The notes under the pieces: generated by a model | Database searches by the model: none | Told to the model about the DNA's origin: nothing | Seen by the model: the letters and a program-made list of their open reading frames with translations, nothing else | Shown: positions 12,226 through 24,329 of the stretch, one piece after another | Position numbering within the stretch: position 1 is the first letter of the stretch | Layout: each line of letters starts with the position of its first letter | Made by a program: the position numbers and the translations under genes | Source of the DNA: Triops longicaudatus | Lineage: Eukaryota; Arthropoda; Branchiopoda; Notostraca; Triopsidae | Assembly: GCA_022885665.1 (NCBI GenBank) | Contig: JAGQDJ010000098.1 | Location: 62,001-126,000 of the forward strand | Direction: 5' to 3' | DNA length: 64,000 bases

Positions 12226-14252
12226 TCTTTGCTAAGCTTCATGTTGCAAGCTGTGGTTAATATGTAAATATACATATATTTCACGCACACGTTTTCTACT
12301 ACGAAAGATATTTAGTAGGGGTATTATCATTCATATAGATTTATAGCGAACACGGTTACAATTTGGGCTTAATGCCAGTTTTTCAAGGAAGAATAGGTTA
12401 CCAAGAACGTTCTAATTTCGTTGTTATGACATAAGTGTTAACTGCGAGAAACTCGCAGCAAAAATTTAAATCTAACTCGTTGCTTGCTAACGGTCTTTTC
12501 TCTTTTGAGTCCCAATAAATAAAATAATCAAACGATAATAATATTGAGCATGTTAAATTAGGCTACATATCTAATTCGTTACGCTTAAAAGATTTGGTTT
12601 CATTGTCATAGTTCTGTCCTTCTTTGCTTCTTGCAATGCTTCCTGTAGATGTTCGGTTGTTAGAAATACTCGCTAATCATTCTCAGTTCCTTCCAGCAAA
12701 CTCAGAACCAGGGAACGAACATGTCAATTCCAATTTAATATCAACAAGAGTCGCTTTCTCTTCAATAGTTTATCGAAAGTAGAGTTTTTGTCTCGAGCTG
12801 AATCTTCGCTCCAAAACCCACAGTACTTCAAATTATTTTGATTCAAGCGCGCACAAGCAATTCATGACCACGCAAACAAAATTTAAGGCTAAAAAAGTGT
12901 GCTACTCATCGCGTTTCAAGTGCTTCAGGCTTTTTTAACGCCACGATTAACAATACTAAAGATGAAAGTTTGAATCGCCTTTTATTTTTTTTCAACTAAC
13001 CCCACAGTGCATCTTATATCGAGCTAGTACCTAAAACGAAGGCAGATTTAATATGCAATTACATGACAATTCATAACCTATATTTTGCGCGTTTGAATCC
13101 CCGTCTATTTCTGGCACGGTAATGAAGCCCCGTAAATTAACGTTCTGAATATATGTGTGCTCGCTGACTAGGCGTATACTTCCCATGTTTACGTCGCGAA
13201 CTCTCAAGGTCTCGTACAATTTTAGAAATGCTGGCGAAACAAACATGGCTCAAAAATCTAGTGTTTTGGCTTAGGTCTCAGCATAATCCTTATACGGACA
13301 GATTTGTAACCATTCTACGGTTCCCGGACAACAGTGGATTGGTGTATTATTGTTGCTATCTCTTGCAAAAATCTTGAAAGTTAATTGGCTCATTAAAAGT
13401 CACAAGTATGGCATCAAGACTTCCACTAGGTATCTACGTGATTGGGTCAGTAGAAATGGGATCATCCAGTGGACGTCATTGGCACTCTCACGCGTAGCAG
13501 TAAGGAATGCTAATTATCGCTCTTCGAAGGAAAGAGAAAAACAAAACTATACCAACCCGGATCTGACCTAAACATAGCATACCGTTGATTTTCTATTCAG
13601 CCTATTAAATTATTTTATTCCTGACTCTAAGACATTTTGGATCTTCCGCGAATTTATGTCACACTTTAGGTGACTTATGGGACATTATGGACTGGTTGTT
13701 GCGAAAAGGAAGTTGCAGAGATAGGAGCAACCAATTGCTCGGCGTCTTAAGTAGTAAACCGGACGTATCACATGATACGGGGCATTATTACATTGCAAGA
13801 TTTTTAAGGCGGAATTGCTGCCAAGATTTTCTGGCCATTTCCGGTAACGAAACGGGAGCTAAAACTAAAGAAAACATACAACTTAAAAAAAGGACGACGC
13901 CGACATAGGTGAAGTGGTGGCACATTCCTCTCCGTATACACACGCTCTCAGTCGAACAGGACACATTAGGCTTGTTGGCCTCACAACACATATTTCGGAT
14001 TCTATTTCTGAGTAAAGGGCGTTGTGGGACGCTCCCACATGCTATGACGTCACTTGCTGATCAGTCCAAGCATGATGCTGGCACAACCATAACTGGCCCC
14101 CGTCTATATGTGAATCTATACAAGCAGACTGGCATCCTCATTTATCTGAAGAGTATCGAAGTCTGTAGTGCGAACAACAGTTCTTCCCTTTTACGTTTCT
14201 TTTTCTCCCTTAAAGGATATTTCTCTTGAACGTTGAAAATATTGTTGCGGCA

Positions 14253-14416
14253 ATGCCAGTGAACCTTAAGCTCCATACGGGGTTTAGTGACAAAGTCTCC
14301 TTGTTCAATAAAAAGGCGGCAGAACACCAAGAGAAGCAGTTGGATAATCCCTTCTCTGAATGGGGTGCCTCTTGTCCGCGCCGTCGATTGAGCCGGGATG
14401 ACAGTAATTATGGCAG
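14253..14416 (+). CDS. Costars gene, exon 1
   Basis: Codes MPVNLKLHTGFSDKV through SNYG and two bases of Arg55. The donor is GTGAAT at 14417. Without splicing, the frame stops at 14418. A more upstream in-frame TTG exists, but the ATG is the natural start. Confidence 0.88.
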
Positions 14417-16675
14417 GTGAATAGCTCTCTGTTTCCCGGCAATGCATGCACCTACTGTACGGTATGTTTGATCTTCACTCGACATCGGAAAGGACGTTTT
14501 CACAGAGGATGGCAAAGACGTTTACGGAAAAGCATTTCAAGGATACTTGACTAACGACAGTCATAAGAATTGCTGGCTGATTATTTAAAAGCTCAGAAAA
14601 GTGAAGATAATTTTTCATTTTATTAAATTGATTTGATTGCCACCACCTTTGCACCTCCAGCCATGCCCCAAAATCCCTTGGGGGAGGCACCCCACATTCA
14701 CAATAGCGGCTTTGGTAAAGATGTACCTTTTTCGCTTCACGGGAAAAAATCAGCTAGGAAATGATTGGAGACACGGCACAGAAATTCCCTTGGAAAATTG
14801 AGCAAAGGGAGAGATTTCTTTTCCCTAGCTTACCCAAGCTGCTTTCCTGCTTTTCTTTCTCCGTAGTAATACTTGACATTTTTACATGAGAATAGCACGC
14901 TCGAAAAAGATCAAATGTATGCAGTGTTTCGTTCCTTTTTTCACTCATGCCTCACTGCATGATACGTTCACGTTAAGAAATGCTTGCATGAAAGGCAGGT
15001 AAATGGAATGACTTTGACAGAATGTCGGTGACAACAAAAAGCCAAACGAAAATATTATTTAGGTAACGAAAATGTGATTTTTTTTTATCTCGCTTCGCAA
15101 CTGCCTTAGGCCAGTGGAAGGATCCAAGACGGCTGAAAGAGGTCGTAAGGCAGAAAAACAGCTGCAGATCGCGATACGCGAATGCTGTGAAGTAATATTC
15201 GATTGCGGCCAACGTTTGCCCGACGGCACTGCTTTTATATCTTTCGGCCGCTTATTCCACGTAAGTCACAATAATACTTTTCACAAGTTGGAGGAGGGGA
15301 AGAAAACCAACTCAATCATATTGTGCGGTAGCAATACAGTGATTCCCAATAGCAGTAATATCTTTTTCAGATATATAATTCCATATCGGATAAGTGTGTT
15401 GGGTTGCTCATGCGTGCTCGGAAGCACGGACTTGTGGATTTTGAAGGGGAAATGCTCTTTCAGGTACCGCACGCCGGTAAAAAGCTGGCGTCTTATTTTT
15501 ATTTGCAATTTTTTTATTATTATGATCACAAGTTATTTTTGTTTCTTGAACAGCGACGGGACGACGACGTGATCATTAGCTTGCGGTTACCTCTCAATGC
15601 AATTCGACATCAGTTTGGCTTTTCACCCATAGAAGGTGGAGGGAAAGTACCGGAAGGGAAAAGCCAGGAAGAAATCGCACAAACCTGTTCAGGAGACGCT
15701 GCAGTTGTCGCAGCGCTTCCTGTTTCGCAACCCGAACTGGATGCCATCAGAGAAGGCTCGCTTGGTGAAGAAAAATTAACCGAAGACGACGATGACGATG
15801 ATGACGTTGATTTTAGATTGTTGCCCAGTGAATCTTCGTCACCTTTCCTCAGTCATATTACACAGCGACCGGCTTCTCCCGACGAGAAACTCGTACCTAT
15901 TGTCAGCACGGGAGAAGAAATCAATAACAGAAACGAAGCATCTCCCAGCGTGCATAGCCTTGTTGCTTTAGTAAAAGAGGATGAACTTCCCGAAAGTAGT
16001 GCGAATCCCGCCTTATTCGGCGCAACCACACCGCAGAAATTTCATTTGAAAGAAACAGATCCGCACGAACGGAATCAAGAAAATCCAATATTCCTCACAC
16101 AGCCATCAATTGATGAGTCAGAAAATTCCTCAGATCTTAGCCTTCCAACTCGGTTCGACAAAGATGAAAACATAACAACCCAACCGGAGAACGGGTCCCA
16201 AAAATCTGAAGATTTTCCATTTCTTAACAGTACGGCCTCATCTTTTGTATGCAATTCAACAACGGAAAAGGCTCAGGAACAGTCACATAACCTGCAAGCT
16301 GATTTTTCAGAAGGAACTGGAAAGTTACAAGAAAGCGACAGCCATAAGGCAGAAGCAAGCGAAAAGAATCTGGTTATGAGTAGCCCGACTATTGATTCTC
16401 AAGTGACTCTTCTTGCTGAGGCATCACCTCAGGTTAATTCTTCCAACGTAGTGGACGATAGCACGACTCTGGAAAATGAACCTCGACAAGAGGCAGAAAT
16501 GGAAAAAGAGAACTCGAGAAATGAGAATGATTCTTCTGAATCCATGACCTCTGCTGAGGTTGACGATTTTAAAGTATTTGTCGAGCCAGAGGTAATCGTT
16601 TTCTTTATTTCGCTGCAAAAGTTTTACTGCATTATATAGAAAATATTTTGTTTTTATTAGGTCGCTCAAAATTAA
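14253..16675 (+). CDS. Costars-domain protein (ABRA/STARS family) with long acidic tail
   Basis: Five exons (14253-14416, 15110-15260, 15371-15463, 15554-16591, 16661-16675) give 486 residues. Residues 16-40 (SLFNKKAAEHQEKQLDNPFS) and the junction SNYGRPVEGSKT match the conserved N-terminus of invertebrate ABRA-like proteins. Residues about 62-147 form the Costars domain (FISFGRLFHIYNSISDKCVG, then RARKHGLVDFEGEMLFQRRD). In this family the domain binds actin, and vertebrate ABRA/STARS promotes Rho and SRF signalling in muscle; a similar role here is inferred. About 340 residues follow that are rich in Ser, Glu and Asp, with an Asp run near 214-220, probably disordered. In vertebrate ABRA the domain ends the protein, so the tail is unusual. 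The ATG at 14253 was chosen because the frame has a stop at 14211. The four-residue last exon is the least certain part. Confidence 0.9.
14417..15109 (+). other. Intron 1 of the Costars gene
   Basis: A 693-base intron, GTGAAT to TTAG, in phase 2. It contains the right arm of the 94-bp inverted repeat. I see no other feature in it. Confidence 0.8.
14493..14586 (-). repeat. 94-bp perfect inverted repeat, right copy
   Basis: Exact reverse complement of 10933-11026, lying in intron 1 of the Costars gene. Read on the plus strand it is open for about 33 codons (TEDGKDVYGKAFQGYL) before a stop. I do not treat that as a gene. Confidence 0.9.
15110..15260 (+). CDS. Costars gene, exon 2 (start of Costars domain)
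   Basis: Follows a pyrimidine-rich stretch and AG at 15108-15109. Its first base completes Arg55, giving NYGRPVEGSKT. It codes residues 56-105 and ends FGRLFH before GTAAGT. Confidence 0.92.
15371..15463 (+). CDS. Costars gene, exon 3 (domain core)
   Basis: Thirty-one codons between TTTTTCAG and GTACCG, coding IYNSISDKCVGLLMRARKHG through GEMLFQ. This is the most conserved part of the Costars domain. Both introns here are in phase 0. Confidence 0.95.
15554..16591 (+). CDS. Costars gene, exon 4 (domain end and acidic tail)
   Basis: A frame of 346 codons that begins RRDDDVIISL, the end of the Costars domain. It continues as a Ser/Glu/Asp/Asn/Gln-rich tail with few hydrophobic segments. The Asp run TEDDDDDDDVDF lies near residues 212-223. 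The exon ends at the donor GTAATC. If this intron is kept, the frame runs on to a stop at 16637-16639. Confidence 0.88.
16661..16675 (+). CDS. Costars gene, exon 5 (last four codons and stop)
   Basis: After TTTTTATTAG the frame reads Val-Ala-Gln-Asn-stop. The intron is only 69 bases, AT-rich and in phase 0. Such a tiny coding end is possible, but reading through exon 4 is an alternative. Confidence 0.55.
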   Translation, partial: VAQN

Positions 16676-19418
16676 GGCGGACACGCTTGTTCGAGTAGCG
16701 TGACGTTCGCAAAAAGAAAGGAGATGTATGCCGCCAACCGTGCACAAAGTGTTCCTCGCCGGAGTAGAAATTGCTTCCTCCAACTTTTCTATATAGGAAG
16801 TAATAATGGAGTAGTTTGTTACAGCTATTGTGAAATGGCTAGTATCAGCAACTTCCGAATACACATTACACTACGGTTCATAAAAACGATTACTATAGGA
16901 TGCTTTCCACGTTTTGGACATATCTGCCGATACTTCGAACCGGTAGCAATTCTAGAGCGGCATTCCATAGTTTCCCTTAAACTCGATGTGAGGACATGAT
17001 TGGAAAGCAAGACACGATCTCACATAGTGGGAGGATCGCCTTCACATGACAAAATTTCTAATGTCCTAAACATGGCTGTGTGTGTGATGGGGGGGGGGAG
17101 ACTCTTTAGGCAGAAGCATCTCGGCATTGGGGATTTTAAACATGACAACGTCGATATGGGCGTAAATAACCGGTCAATAATGTGCTACTTTATACCGATG
17201 CTCAACTTGCCAAATCTGAGCTGCAGTAATTGATATATATTTACCTTCATTAAGGCTTATTGCAGAAATGTTCTCAAAGTTTGGATTGAAAACTTGAGCG
17301 AAATAGGTTTCTCACTTAAGACTAAAAATGCAACGAAGTGGACTCCAGCCAGACCATAATTCCTCAGTCAAGCTAAGTGAAGATTGATGGCTTTGGAAAA
17401 GATATGCTAGCGCGAAGAAATCCAGGGATTATCAAAGAGATTGTACTATCGTTCGTCCCAAATAAAAAGAGTAAACGTTAGATTCTGTTCTGAAAGAAGA
17501 AAGAAGTCGCAAGTACTCCCTAGTGCAAAGAAACTTCATCGAAAGGAGAAATCAGTATTTTACAACGCAGATTCAAAGCAATCACAAAGAAAGTTTTCGG
17601 GCACGACCGAATGCAAAAACACTCCGGTCAAACATTATCAGGCACGAAGCCGTTCACTCTCGAATACAACAGATAGGAGCATTGCCAACATAGTTGCAGA
17701 AAAGCATACATATACGTACACTTTCAGACAATACACAATACATAGTTGCTGCTTTTGTACCTTCTTTTACTCTATAAAAACACAACTCAAAAACTGCAAA
17801 AGTTTTGGGACCATTAAAATAAAGCAGGAGCAATTTTGCAATGTTTCACAATTATACTGAAAGGGAAGGTCTTAACGTGTACCTTTGCAGTGCGTGAAAT
17901 AATACCGTAGCTCTATAGCACGTTTCAACAAGGACCAAATACGACAAACTATTTCTGGTACCGGCTCGAGTAACGCTGCCAATTACAGCGCGGCGCACAG
18001 TAAGTCTCATGTCTTGTGATAATGAGCAACCTCAGCTACCCAAAACAGAGAAATAGGCAGCGCCCTTGAGAACAACGTTGACGTTACAACTCATTTGGCA
18101 CGGCAATACGATGACCAGCACATTGTGGGCTCCACCTTTTCTAGAACCTTAAGACATTCGTTTGTTCTCGCATTTAGTAAAGTTTGTTACTGTCCCTCCA
18201 TTTCATTGCAACTTTAACGCATACTTGAATATTCAAAACACGTGTCTCTTTCTATCTGCGTTCTTCTCCAGTCTATCCTTCTGTAAGTCGTCTACTTGGA
18301 GTCACTGATACCGGTAATTACTACCAAACAGAGTTCCCCAGAGGGGCAAACAAACCCTTCGAGAATCCTCCCCTTTTTCATCCCCTCTGGTGTTAAATGC
18401 TGCCTGCTGTAAGGCTAATATCACTGATAGTCACAATACAGAAATAAGGTAGAGATAAGTAGAAGAAATTGAGCTATCCATAGAAGTGATTATAACAAAG
18501 GCCTATTAAGCTGCAGGGCCCTAGCAATACCCCCCCCCCAGTCGTAGGCTTTAGGAGATAGGTTACATCCAAAATGAATAGTGAATGAAAGTTTAGGATT
18601 GATATTTACTACGCCTCCCGCTGCCGTGTGGCCTAACCTTTGGCAGGTGCAGCGTGCTCATCACGAAAGACGTACGAAACAATTCTTTCCTTTTCCCTGC
18701 TCGCTGAACGGCGAGAAAATGGCCACAGAAAGTAGAAAACAAAAAAGGAAGTGAAAAGACAGGCGAAAAAGTCGAACAGGCAGCAGTAGGCCTTGTAAAT
18801 GTCCTTATCCAAGTAGTACAATAAGGCTAATGGAAATTCCGATTGCTGAGCTTCCTTAAGGTCGATACTCGTAGAACCATTTACCACGTCTCACTTGATT
18901 GGCGTTTGTCATCACCGAGCGTTCATCATCTCCGCTATCTTAGAAGGGGGCAACTCGTAACAAACGCTTCGCTCTGAAATTTACCTCCACAAAAAAAAGA
19001 AAAAAAAATCGAAATTTCCAAACAAGTGTTGCTTTTTAGACAGCATTTCTCTTTGACACTAACACCATTTGTGAGTTTTAGTCTTCTTGTATTTTGTGAA
19101 TATTTGATACGAGTTGACAAGATGCCAAGTTTTCTTGAAAAGATTAGAAAAATGAGGCGATAGCACTTCCACTTATTACGTAACACTATCAGAAAAAAAA
19201 ATCTGGGAGATTTATGGTGAGTGACCGCTTAATAATCTGGCAAGGACTTTGGACTAAAATGCACTAACAGCTTTCAGGAACTCTGGGATGCTAAAATGTT
19301 CTTTCAAAGCCGTCCTTTCATGCATGTAGTCTTTCTGATAAGTTGTCAACCGCGGGGGCCGTCAAACTAACCACCGCAAAGACGACCAACTTTGGGCTAA
19401 AGCTCGGAAACTTTCTTG

Positions 19419-19434
19419 CAACTTAGCTAAGTTG
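19419..19434. repeat. Perfect 16-bp palindrome
   Basis: CAACTTAGCTAAGTTG equals its own reverse complement. Function unknown. Confidence 0.7.
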
Positions 19435-22400
19435 TCAACATTACTGCAAGAAAGGGGAAGTGAAAAAGGAGAAATGGAATCCCCGCTCCACAGCACAGTT
19501 CATAATATATTCATCCCGGCTTGGCAGAAGAAGTTGTCTACCATTCTTAGTGATAATCTTACTAGAATTTCAGACACATAATAGTCAAATTTTTGCCTCG
19601 CATTCCGCACAGAAAACTTTCTTTTTCCCTACCACCCACCTACATCTTGTCTAATCAAGCTTGATACTTTGAATAACAAGAATACGCCGAGTGCAGAAGT
19701 TCAGCACAGAAGACTTGCCTTTCCATTACAGTGTTAATGCACTGTCGTTCAACTTAATTCAGAAAACTTAGTTCAGAACCCTATAAATGAATAAGTTTAA
19801 TTTCTCATTTAAGACAACAACAAAAAAGTACAAATTGTTGACCTGAAAGCAATATAGTAATTTGTAAGAGACGTTATCCGTTGAGTTAAAATGCACCATT
19901 TTTATTTTTTTTTCTATGGAATAGTGCCGCCAATCATAGCTCAAATTTGCAGAATTGACTTTGTGACTCGTCAATCGGGAAAGAATGTAAGAAATTGGAC
20001 GATCTAAAGAATGGTTGGCATTTTTCTGATCCCATTGTTTTATTACCAGTAGTGGAATGCTGCTAATAAAATGGGTTCTGAAGAATATTGTTAATGAAAA
20101 GAATTGTGCATCTTCAAAGGGCAGGGATCACTCATAAATATCAGTATTCATTTGATAAAGACTACAGCATTTTCCATTTTAGAAACGCCAATCCAATTTT
20201 CTGAAACAATCGAAACGGGATGACTCCTATGCATCGTCATGTCGCATATTCATGACAAATACAATTACTACTACTCAGTGATTCACGACAGAAGCAAGCT
20301 CATACGGACCAGCCCTTTCACGAAACCTAGTGCAACACCGTTACTGCCAGCGATTCTCTCGCAGAATGATGAACAGATGCACAGTGTAGCGTTAAATTGC
20401 ATATTCTGAGAAATTTCTACACAAATACTCTGCGAATAACTTTGTGCTGCTTTGCAAATTGCTTACAACAAAAATATAGGTACTCCTGCAGCACTCTCAT
20501 TACGGTGCACAGGAGGGCTGCTGCCAAGGTTGCAAATTTGGACCCCAGAAGTATTGCTGTACTATATTTGCTTGATGCTGAAAAAATGGCCAAGTCAGGA
20601 TGTTTGAGAAGCATTTACCTAAAATAATTAGATGATGACCTGGCCTGGATTAAAGGTTTGGGGAGTCAAGGGAAGAGTAACGCAAAAGGCATGTTGGTAT
20701 ATAGTACCAAGGGCGTGTAGACACGTGCAGAAGTGCGATCCGGACTGCGCATGTGATACATTTTTCGAGTGGCCCCTTTACCCCCAGGGTACTATCCAAG
20801 ATTATTTGAGAACCGGAACTTAGTTCGCTGCTACCAGTTCACACTGTCCTTCGGCCTAAACAGTTCTTTGCCAAGTTGTTCTACAACCCCATAGCCCATT
20901 CTAGTTCAATAATTCTGCAGCATATTTCTCGACAATGTGGTTTTGTTTGGATTTCAAGTGTGCAATAAAAGCGATATTAGTTTCACAGAAATAATATCTT
21001 ACTCAGTTTTAACGCTTGGTGTAGTGCTGCAATATTTCTGGTTGGCGGTAAAAGGTTTGTGTAATTTTGCGGTAAGTTCGACAAAATTTTTATTTTCGTC
21101 TTTGTCACAAGCCCATATAAAGGCCAGCGGAATGGAATTATGCAATCAAACATGCCACCTAAAAACAATTTATAACTGTTGCTTTCAGACCGTTTCTTTT
21201 TGGTAATGGAAAGAATTATTTCTACACCATAGACCACTACTCGTAAACTTTCAAGATTGCTTCAACCTTGCTAAGCACTGAATAGTTGGGTAGAAAACGC
21301 AGCATCTTTTATCACCGATGGAAGTAGTGCTTTACTGTTCCTTTCCAAGCCAACTTTTTCGTGTCGTTTGTTCTGCAACTAAGGGAAGAAAGTAAAAATC
21401 CACGGAACACAATAAAGAAACGGGAGATTTCCTTTTCTACATAAAAAGCCTCAGAAGGACGAGTTCTTCTCATTTGTAAATTCACTAAAACGGCAACTAT
21501 GGATTTTAATGAACACACCCGCAAGAAAAGAATATTTCAGACGGGAGATATTAAAAAGGAGGGAAAAAACAGACGCGGAGACACTATGTACGTGTGTAGT
21601 TAACTTGAAAAACAACGGATCATACAATCGTATCAGTCGTTTACTTGAAACCAAATCGCATGATCGTGAGCTTGACAACACAAGTTTCAACTTCAACTCG
21701 ATTTACTTCCTTTTATCTTGAACTTTTTTCTCTAAAACTATTTAATTACCATGCAACGACGCGCTGAAACTGCCTGGCGAAATTAAATAGTTGCTAGCCA
21801 TAGTCGAACTTCAGTGCGGGTAAAATATTGTTGCTGTCTATGCCTTAAATTTGATTATACTTTTCTGGGCAGAAAACTACTTCACGTAATTTTCTTAAAG
21901 CAAACAGTTATAGTTTCAACAGAAAATATTATTGATTTATAGCACGAAGTGTGATTCTTACGCAGTGGATAATCACACAACAAGAACTTGTCAGTTGGGT
22001 GTTAGGAAGTAAGTCTATTCAAAAGAACGAGGCTACTTAAAATACCCGTGACAAATTAAACGTTGCAGTCGCATACTTTATGAAGAATTCAACGTTGTAT
22101 CCTATGATTTTCGAAGACCAATTATAAGGAAAAAAACTGTCATACTATTTTTTCCCCGTTGAAATGGGCTTTTTTGAACTTCACTAAAACCTAACGTACA
22201 GGATAACAGACAAGTATTCCGTACTAGGTTTAGCCATTTGCGTAAGGTGACATAATAATTTGTTGGGCTATGTGTCACTACCGTAATTTCCGCTCCCCAC
22301 CCAATGGCTTGACAGTTTGTTCTGTCCTTCAAAATCTCCTCAATTTCGAGAACGTATTTCAAAGCAGCTCTGCTGCAAGCAACTACAGTATTCGCTCGGA

Positions 22401-24285
22401 ATCAGAAACGCCGGTGTATTGAGATACGGCCGGGAGCAAATTAAACCTGCGGTTCAATTAAACCTCGTAAAACACGTTTAAGCTACACAATCACTCTAAA
22501 TCTCCAATAAGCATATTTCTATACCACGTTCCCAGCACTTCACATTACTGCAGCACCCACCATAGCAAAAGGAGATATTTTACACATAACAGCTTACGTC
22601 TTACATTTTTTTTATGGACTGCCCGCGTAGGCTTACGCTTATTGCAGTGAAATGGCCGACAACGTCTTGCATTTTATGTACAAGTTTGATTATAGTTCGA
22701 CCTCTGTTACCCTTCCCGAGATATCTTTTAGTAAGACACACAGTTTCTGCGGTGTTAACAGCACCCATTCATCATGCCTCGCACCGATCTCACAAGAAAG
22801 TTTGTCACGTTTCCTTGTACAACACTTTTTTTCGTCATTAATTTGGCCGAGATCTCTATTCATGACGTCATTTCGATTCCTTAGTTCAGTCAATTGGTAC
22901 TTATTCTGCGCAGCAGAGGAGTAGCTTCAGTCGTAAAATTTCCTCTGTTAGATTTAATTAAGAAGAATTTTCTGAGACAACGGTAAGATACACGAGAATC
23001 TTCTCTCCTTATCCCACTTAGCAACGCAGTATTATATTAGAAGCCAATCATAACTGCTCCTACACCTGATACTGAAAAGTTGGTAACCTAGGCACAAGAG
23101 CACAGTGTGACGCCGTTAATGAACACTATATTTCAGAATTTTATAAACAATAATTAGTTGGTAGTTATACTAAGTTTTGTTGTGAATATCTTTGTCGTAA
23201 GTGGGAGATTTAAACGTGTGGCTCTTGTTACTCAGGAAAGAGAAACATAACCATTTTAAAACTTTGCAAATGCAAGTCAAGTTAGCATAAAGATCAAAGA
23301 CAGGTCTAACCTTGTCTTTTTCTCTCTATTTTTTTAACCGAAAAACGAAAGCGGTAAATTTTTGTTTCTTTGGTGGAAACTTTTAAACGGCCGCAGAAGA
23401 CGAGTGAAGATTTAAAACCACCGCGGGACACAGACCAGTAGGCAGAAATATGATGGAGGAGGCCCAAAGGTTGATTCACGCGACCGCGTGGAAACAAAGA
23501 TCTGGCATATGTCTTGAATCAGACAATCACTGGTAGTCGTTGTCGTATATTTAAGACAGTGAAGGGGAAAAGGAAAACGGAGATGATCTACCCCTCAGCT
23601 CTAAGGAGAATTGAGTAGGTCTCATCGGAAAAGCATCCTTTTCCTCTCTGTTCAAGCTTATCTTTCACGCGCACTCTACCGTACCAGATACACTTGACTC
23701 TTCTTTGTGCACGCCATCCATCTCCATGTTGTGTCATTTTAATAGCAAACCTTATTGTGCCTCTTTATGCCCCACTACCTTGACCGCCACTCCCGCGCAT
23801 TTCTACTCTTCCGAATACTTTTGTCAAGAACGTGGCGTCTAATTTGCCCCTATCAACATAGAATTGCGTGGCATTTCATAATTAACACGCCTAATCCACG
23901 AAAGGAATTTCCAAGGCTAAGAACCTTAGACGATTAAGTTCACAAACATTGTAGTCAAGAATCTCAGAAATGTAGTAGTTGAACCTGGCTGAATAAACGT
24001 GTCAAGGGTAATACTTCATGTTTGTGTGAAAGGATACAACGTTAAATTCCGGTACCTAAAAATCTGTTAAAAATTTAACTCGGATTTTCTTAAAAATAAA
24101 ATTTCACATAATTTGTTACTTTGAGAGTTATTAATAGGCGATTAAAATGGGCATAGAATAATAATTACGACGAAAGTTAGATGAATGTTAATTTTTAATT
24201 AGTACTTTTAACTACTTCACTCGGAGAAAATAATGCATACAAGTGAATGAAATCCTACCAAAAACCTATAGCTGTTATAATCTTT

Positions 24286-24329
24286 TTTTTTAGCCAGATA
24301 ATAACTACTGTTATTATTTGGCTAAAAAA
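24286..24329. repeat. Hairpin with 20-bp arms
   Basis: TTTTTTAGCCAGATAATAAC pairs with GTTATTATTTGGCTAAAAAA at 19 of 20 positions around a four-base loop. It may be a collapsed foldback element or a small structured transcript; nothing decides between these. Confidence 0.75.

Larger units (their letters stand above)
10408..14252. other. Intergenic region upstream of the Costars gene
   Basis: No exon is recognised. The stretch contains the left 94-bp inverted repeat (10933-11026) and the 190-bp MITE (12028-12217). The promoter and any 5' UTR exon of the Costars gene should lie in its right part. A pyrimidine-rich stretch ending TTAAAG at 14210-14215 could be an acceptor for a 5' UTR exon, but no donor partner was identified. 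Confidence 0.55.

Noticed and set aside
17441..17860. Open frame of 139 codons after the Costars gene
   Set aside because: It begins at a TTG, shows no similarity I recognise and lies where the 3' UTR is expected. Two AATAAA signals overlap or end it.
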